DNA of 23,633 nucleotides from a virus, in IMG/VR virus record IMGVR_UViG_3300027752_001235, positions 1-23,633 of that record. The stretch is one strand, 5' to 3'. A program made the translations under genes and the position numbers. The notes under the pieces were generated by a model, which was given only the letters and a program-made list of their open reading frames with translations, did no database searches and was not told the origin of the DNA. Shown piece after piece: positions 19,476 through 23,633 of the stretch (positions are counted from its first letter, which is position 1; every line of letters begins with the position of its first letter).

Positions 19476-21946
19476 GGTCTTTTCTCTCCACGTTGCGGGA
19501 ATACAATGTATTTATCCTCAATTTGCCCATCAATTATATCTACGATATAACGATCTGCTTCAAAGTTAATAGTCTTAAAATCAAAGCCATTTGCTTTAAT
19601 TCTTGCTACTACTTTTTGAGACTTCCCTGGTTTAGTATAACATAACACTAGTGCTTTAGTAAACCCAAGTTCATATGTTGCGGTATTTTGGATACTTCTC
19701 ATCCAAAGCGGTAAAAATCCTCGATCTCTGTCTCCTAATGTACGTATTCTCTTACGCATGTTATTTACTGAATTAGGAAAAATTCTTTGATGATCTGAGT
19801 CGCTAACTAGCGGAACATCACTATCAATAGTAATTGCGTCATAACTTACAATTATTTTACTATTAATGTTATCTTTTAGTTCTACTACCTGCGATATACT
19901 TTTACCATTTTTTTCTAAATCATCAACAAGATCCACATATACTACTTCATATAATGTGTTATTAGTCAATGGGTCTTTTGCTACTGCTTGTTTAATATTA
20001 CCAAACGTAAAACGTTTGTTGTAGTGATTCTGCCCCATAGCAGATACAAACATTTGTGCTGTTTTACTTTCAATCCCAGCAAACAGTAGTGCTTTTAGTT
20101 CACTTTGGATACCGTAATTTTGGTCTCCGTATCGATATATTTCTTCTGCTTTAAATATTGTAGAATCTGTAATAAAATTAAACCAATTTAATCTTTTCTG
20201 CTTAGACTGTAATGCTTTAACATATATGTTTGAAAATACTTTTTGATTGTCAGCAACTACTTTAAGTTTAAATGTTCTTAAACTTTCAGCAAAATTTGCA
20301 CCGTCTTGTGCTTTAATAGTGAATCTAAATTCTTTGTCAAAACTTGTAGTTGTTTGATCAAATGTTAAACTGAAATCTCTTGACAATGTTGATGAATCTT
20401 CGCCTGCACTATCTCGATCAAAGAATCTAGTTAAACCTAAGCCTTTATTATCCTGAAATTGTTTTACTTTTCCTTGAACTAACCCTGTAGGTAGAAATTC
20501 TAAGCCAGGTGGAAGTGATCCACTCTCTAGTGTGTAAAGTAATCTTCCACCGTATAACAAACTTTTTGCTTCAACGTATATGTTGCTAGGATCATTAGGT
20601 TTAATAGTACCTCTATCACTAGGGGTAATCCATGAAATTGAACTTTCAATTTCACCAATGATGTCTACATTAAATGTTCTTTCAGCTGATGAAACTCCTA
20701 GTATCCAATAATTAGTGTCAGTTGGTAATTTATTAAGGTGTGCTTCAATACAAATATAAATTAGTCCATCAACTACAACAGCATCGTTAACGTTATAAGT
20801 ACGCAAACTGCTCCAGTCGCCAGTGAGCACATAGTTAATTTTTGCAAGACTTACTGGAAAGTTTACAGCTCTCATTGTAAACTTATAATTTTCAGTAACA
20901 GCAGCTTGATAAGGAACAACGCCTGATAAGTCACCTGTTACTGTATCTAATGTTAGCCCCGGCGGCAATGTACTTGGAGTACCATCTGGATTATTAGCAA
21001 CTAAAAAATATGTAATAGTTCCTGACAGGGTTGGCGGATCGTATACATCTAATGGTAAAGTTAAAAAGTTGTTAGCTCTATACTTGCCTAAGTATGATGG
21101 AGTGATCCATAGTGGTTGTCTATCTCTACTAGAGTCTGCTTGAAACAAGTTTGTGTCAACTTGCATCAATGTGTTATCTGCTTGTAAAAATTCTTCAGTT
21201 ACAACATATATTTTAAATGTTCTATGTACAGCATTTATACCGTCTGTAATTGCAACACTAAATGTATAACTTCTACTTAACTTATCAGGTATTCTACTAC
21301 CTTCTGAAAAGTCATACCTTGTATTATCATAAAAGTATGTGTCAAATCCTGTTGAAGTATTTTTTGCAATGTCAAGCGGAACAGTATCAAACGAGTGTGT
21401 GTCGTATGCTCCTGATTCATTTGAGTTATATGCTACTGCTTGAACTGGCTGTGTAAACCCAGAAATGTTACCGGTTTCGGACAGTAATAATCCAGGAGGT
21501 AATAATCCACTATTAGGAACAATATAGTATTTTAAAGTTTCCCCTGCAATTAAATCTTTATCAGTTGCTTCGAGTTGAAAGTTAACTTCTGAATCATCTA
21601 GTACAAAGTATGCATCGCCGTTACCAACATTTAAATATCCAGCAGTTGTAATCCATTCTGGAAAGTCAGCACCATCAATAGACATACTAAATGTTCTATC
21701 CATACAGCCGTCTGTACCATCATTAGCTCTGATAACAAACTTTGATTGTGTAACTTTTGTAACTTCGCCAGGTGCTCCTTTGATAACACCATCACGTAAT
21801 ATACAACCTATAGGAAGTTTACCTGCAATAATAGTGTATGAAATTGGTTGACCAGAGTCAGTAGACGCTTGAATAGGAATATTTACAGTAACTCTTTCTT
21901 CAAAAGTTCCTAAATCTCCTGCAGGCGTAATCCAAGTAATTGCCAT
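19472..21946 (-). CDS. Large virion protein with four Ig-like (He_PIG) repeats and an inserted carbohydrate-binding-like segment
   Basis: An 824-residue protein. Four repeats begin with a WIT motif: near residues 5 (WITPAGDLGT), 98 (WITTAGYL), 280 (WITPSYLG) and 439 (WITPSDRGT). Most contain the LPPGLxL...G.(L/I)SG pattern of putative Ig domains (LPPGLLLSETGNISG, LPPGLTLDTVTGDLSG, LPPGLEFLPTGLVQG). Within repeat 3, residues about 378-414 (WSSLRTYNVNDAVVVDGLIY to PTDTNYW) look like a CBM5/12-type chitin-binding module. The C-terminal 250 residues are different and end in a basic tail. Such proteins are virion surface decorations or fibre parts that may contact host glycans. Located among appendage genes; the exact virion position is unknown. 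Confidence 0.85.
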   Translation of the reverse strand: MAITWITPAGDLGTFEERVTVNIPIQASTDSGQPISYTIIAGKLPIGCILRDGVIKGAPGEVTKVTQSKFVIRANDGTDGCMDRTFSMSIDGADFPEWITTAGYLNVGNGDAYFVLDDSEVNFQLEATDKDLIAGETLKYYIVPNSGLLPPGLLLSETGNISGFTQPVQAVAYNSNESGAYDTHSFDTVPLDIAKNTSTGFDTYFYDNTRYDFSEGSRIPDKLSRSYTFSVAITDGINAVHRTFKIYVVTEEFLQADNTLMQVDTNLFQADSSRDRQPLWITPSYLGKYRANNFLTLPLDVYDPPTLSGTITYFLVANNPDGTPSTLPPGLTLDTVTGDLSGVVPYQAAVTENYKFTMRAVNFPVSLAKINYVLTGDWSSLRTYNVNDAVVVDGLIYICIEAHLNKLPTDTNYWILGVSSAERTFNVDIIGEIESSISWITPSDRGTIKPNDPSNIYVEAKSLLYGGRLLYTLESGSLPPGLEFLPTGLVQGKVKQFQDNKGLGLTRFFDRDSAGEDSSTLSRDFSLTFDQTTTSFDKEFRFTIKAQDGANFAESLRTFKLKVVADNQKVFSNIYVKALQSKQKRLNWFNFITDSTIFKAEEIYRYGDQNYGIQSELKALLFAGIESKTAQMFVSAMGQNHYNKRFTFGNIKQAVAKDPLTNNTLYEVVYVDLVDDLEKNGKSISQVVELKDNINSKIIVSYDAITIDSDVPLVSDSDHQRIFPNSVNNMRKRIRTLGDRDRGFLPLWMRSIQNTATYELGFTKALVLCYTKPGKSQKVVARIKANGFDFKTINFEADRYIVDIIDGQIEDKYIVFPQRGEKRP
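19508..19515 (-). promoter_or_regulatory. T4-like late promoter motif (ATAAATAC) inside the 824-residue gene
   Basis: Minus strand GGATAAATACATTGTATT lies in the last codons of the large gene, 33 bases before the GTG start at 19475. Core and distance match the other late sites. It is in coding sequence (Asp-Lys-Tyr-Ile), so a chance match cannot be excluded. Confidence 0.45.
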
Positions 21947-21960
21947 TTAGTTGTAACTCC

Positions 21961-22539
21961 CTATGACAATCCGCCGACATCTAAATTGATTCCCGAAGCG
22001 TATGTGAGTGTACCAAAATCAATATTAGAACCTTGTAGCGCCAATTGTATTGCGTTTTCAAAAAGACCTGACCCAACAGGCCCAAAGTCGTATGTTGTTA
22101 AGTACTCTGTAACAGGTATAATAGTTTTAAATTTTATAGTACTACCTACAGAAGTAACTTCAATGTCTTTAACACCGTTTTCTGATAGCGGAGCACTTGT
22201 GCCTTCAAAAGTTATTTGTTGATGCACATTAGCATACATGCTACCTGCATCAGTATCAATTCTAGTAAATGCATCTGGTGCTGTGCTTGAAACAACAATT
22301 GCTTCTTCACCTTGGTCTAGTTGCATTTTAGTTCCAGCCACTAATTTTCTAAATTCTAAATTAGCCCCAGTTTTTTGTCTAAAAACATTAACACCGTTTG
22401 CACCTTGGTTAGTTGCAGTAATTGTTAATTCTGTTTCTAGTGTTGAAAAGTTTGTGTTTACTTTTTGGAACGCAGTGCGTAAATCGTCACCAAGTCCGTC
22501 GTTTACAATGTTACCAATGTTAATTAAACTGATTGTCAT
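21961..22539 (-). CDS. Virion appendage protein with shared N-terminal module, 192 residues
   Basis: GGAGCG lies a few bases before ATG at 22539. Residues about 5-38 contain INIGNIVNDGLGDDLRTAF followed by NTNFSTLETEL. This module recurs in the next upstream gene with the same spacing, and is common on small marine-myophage structural proteins. The rest is beta-rich, with GANLEFRKLVAGTKMQL, a VHQQITFEGTSAPL segment and SNIDFGTLTYASG. It ends about 15 bases before the large Ig-like gene. A role as a fibre or decoration protein is inferred from the module and location. Confidence 0.78.
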   Translation of the reverse strand: MTISLINIGNIVNDGLGDDLRTAFQKVNTNFSTLETELTITATNQGANGVNVFRQKTGANLEFRKLVAGTKMQLDQGEEAIVVSSTAPDAFTRIDTDAGSMYANVHQQITFEGTSAPLSENGVKDIEVTSVGSTIKFKTIIPVTEYLTTYDFGPVGSGLFENAIQLALQGSNIDFGTLTYASGINLDVGGLS

Positions 22540-22549
22540 CTATACGCTC

Positions 22550-22888
22550 CTATAATCCTGCTATTCTTGATTTAAATGCTGCAAAGTCAGCACTTGCTGC
22601 TACTTCAGTTTTTAATGTTGCTAAACTTATGTAGCCTGTAATATCGCCAGTAACAGTTAAGTTACCGTCTACAGTAGTGTTTTGCGCAACTGTAATAGCA
22701 CTTGAATCTGTTGTAGTCATTACACTACCTGCAAACTCGAACGCACCTAAATTAAGTCCACCGCTATCTAATCCTAGCTCAGTATATAATTCTGTAAAGT
22801 TAGTATTAATCTTTTCAAACGCTGAGCGTATTGAGTCACCTGTTCTATCGTTTGCGGATGTTCCAATGTTTACTGTTAGTTTACTCAT
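22550..22888 (-). CDS. Small virion appendage protein with shared N-terminal module, 112 residues
   Basis: A 112-residue product. It has VNIGTSANDRTGDSIRSAF then NTNFTELYTELG, clearly related to the start of the following gene. After the module comes DSSAITVAQNTTVDGNLTV and TGDITGYIS, which resemble parts of the truncated fibre gene next door (DSSAITVTPMTVFSSDV). It ends in an Ala-rich helix. It may be a trimmed fibre protein made from the attachment module plus a short shaft. GGTGG lies shortly before ATG at 22888. Confidence 0.78.
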   Translation of the reverse strand: MSKLTVNIGTSANDRTGDSIRSAFEKINTNFTELYTELGLDSGGLNLGAFEFAGSVMTTTDSSAITVAQNTTVDGNLTVTGDITGYISLATLKTEVAASADFAAFKSRIAGL

Positions 22889-22901
22889 CTATCTATCCAC
22901 C

Positions 22902-23633
22902 CTATACCAAGTTAACCCAAGCACTATCTTCATAGCCTTGAAATTTATTATCAGTGGAATTGTAAATAACCATTCCATTCACCGCAGCTAGTGCATTACG
23001 CTGTGTGGTAGTTAAACTGCTAAACTGTACAAAGCCTGTGCTAACTATGTTTCCTGCGTTAATTACTGGAGCAGTTAATTCGTTTTGTACACTAACATCA
23101 CTGCTAAACACTGTCATCGGTGTAACAGTAATTGCACTACTATCTGCACTGTCAATTAAGTTTGTAAATATGTTTCCAGTGTGTGTTCCAATAACATCGC
23201 CGTATATTTTATTTTCGACCGAGTCAATAATCTTAGTAGAGTCATCACCAAATACACTACCTTTTATATCGCCTGTATGATAACCTGTTGAGTTACCTGT
23301 TAAGTTACCTACAACATTACCTGTCACATCACCTGTTAATGAAGCAATCACTTTGTTATCAACTGCATCAATCATGAGCGTTGAATCGTCTGCAAATAAA
23401 CTTCCTGTTACATCGCCTGTAATGCTACCAACAAATTGATTTGAATATACAGTATTAAATGGACTTGAAACTGATCCAATTGTAGTACTAAGCCCTGATG
23501 GTAATATTGATGTAAGAACTATATCATTTCCAGAAGTTGCAATAGGAACACTATCAATGTATAACGGTCCTTGCGTATCTACTGGACCAACAATTTTCGA
23601 CAACACCCCATCAACAAGTAATGCACTGTCATC
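22902..23633 (-). CDS. Tail-fibre-like repeat protein (N-terminal part beyond the window)
   Basis: The frame stays open to the right edge; a GTG at 23606 is not the real start, because the upstream residues DDSALLVDG continue the internal repeat. The repeat unit reads about DDSxxxxDxVxNKI: ADDSTLMIDAVDNKVIASL and GDDSTKIIDSVENKIYGDV, with an edge copy DDSALLVDGVLSKIVG. Between the units are Gly/Thr turns such as LTGDVTGNVVGNLTGNSTG, typical of beta-helical fibre shafts. The C-terminus, SLTTTQRNALAAVNGMVIYN to DSAWVNL, is a common end module of phage fibre proteins. It lies first in the visible block of appendage genes. Confidence 0.82.
   Translation of the reverse strand, partial: DDSALLVDGVLSKIVGPVDTQGPLYIDSVPIATSGNDIVLTSILPSGLSTTIGSVSSPFNTVYSNQFVGSITGDVTGSLFADDSTLMIDAVDNKVIASLTGDVTGNVVGNLTGNSTGYHTGDIKGSVFGDDSTKIIDSVENKIYGDVIGTHTGNIFTNLIDSADSSAITVTPMTVFSSDVSVQNELTAPVINAGNIVSTGFVQFSSLTTTQRNALAAVNGMVIYNSTDNKFQGYEDSAWVNLV

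Overview
This is a 23.6 kb AT-rich segment of a tailed-phage genome, best explained as a marine T4-like myovirus. The support is a T4 gp44-type clamp loader, PhoH, a GroES-like co-chaperonin, MazG, peptide deformylase, T4-style late promoters, and structural genes of the kind found in cyanophages and pelagiphages. There are no photosynthesis genes. The Fe-S scaffold proteins and the 7Fe ferredoxin look proteobacterial, and the lysis genes (GH19 endolysin, spanin-like protein, lipoproteins) fit a Gram-negative host. A SAR11-like alphaproteobacterial host is my inference, not something the sequence proves. Coding is dense, almost everything is on the minus strand, genes commonly overlap by 1-14 bases, and no gene-free stretch exceeds 300 bases. 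The longest gap, about 170 bases at 14092-14262, holds divergent promoters. I saw no tRNA, CRISPR array or insertion sequence.

Layout, read in the direction of minus-strand transcription (right to left). 23633-18861: virion appendage genes, namely a truncated fibre-like protein, two small proteins sharing an N-terminal module, an 824-residue Ig-like repeat protein with an inserted carbohydrate-binding-like segment, and a 204-residue structural protein. 18861-17514: a small conserved gene, a DnaE fragment, a 73-residue protein and a GroES-like co-chaperonin, with a consensus sigma70 promoter inside the first gene. 17220-15015: MazG, a TagD-like cytidylyltransferase, the gp44 clamp loader, a 7Fe ferredoxin and a 37-residue protein, driven by one intergenic and one intragenic consensus sigma70 promoter and ended by a hairpin shared with convergent phoH. 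Two plus-strand genes (phoH and a 62-residue protein) interrupt this pattern. 14091-10953: two conserved unknown genes, GH19 endolysin, spanin-like protein and two lipoproteins. 10892-9521: an Fe-S operon (iscU2, a 62-residue gene, iscU1, iscA) behind a near-perfect sigma70 promoter. 9485-4152: a late-type promoter, two small membrane proteins (holin candidate), DnaJ, peptide deformylase, ClpA and two unknowns. 4101-1: a late-type promoter, then six genes including a HIGH-family nucleotidyltransferase and a HAD nucleotidase.

How the parts may work together. Early sigma70 promoters sit in front of nucleotide metabolism, replication, ferredoxin and Fe-S genes. T4-like late motifs (consensus about NTAAATAC) sit in front of lysis, virion and left-end genes. 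Three themes stand out. First, the phage carries an incomplete Fe-S cluster assembly set (two different IscU scaffolds, one A-type carrier, one ferredoxin) with no cysteine desulfurase, so it would have to plug into a host sulfur donor. Second, it has a proteostasis set (ClpA with a ClpP-docking IGF loop, DnaJ, GroES, peptide deformylase). Third, the left-end late operon encodes enzymes whose N-termini resemble T4 capsid-targeting leaders with (L/I)xE cleavage sites, and which share short motifs with their neighbours. This suggests enzymes packaged inside the capsid.
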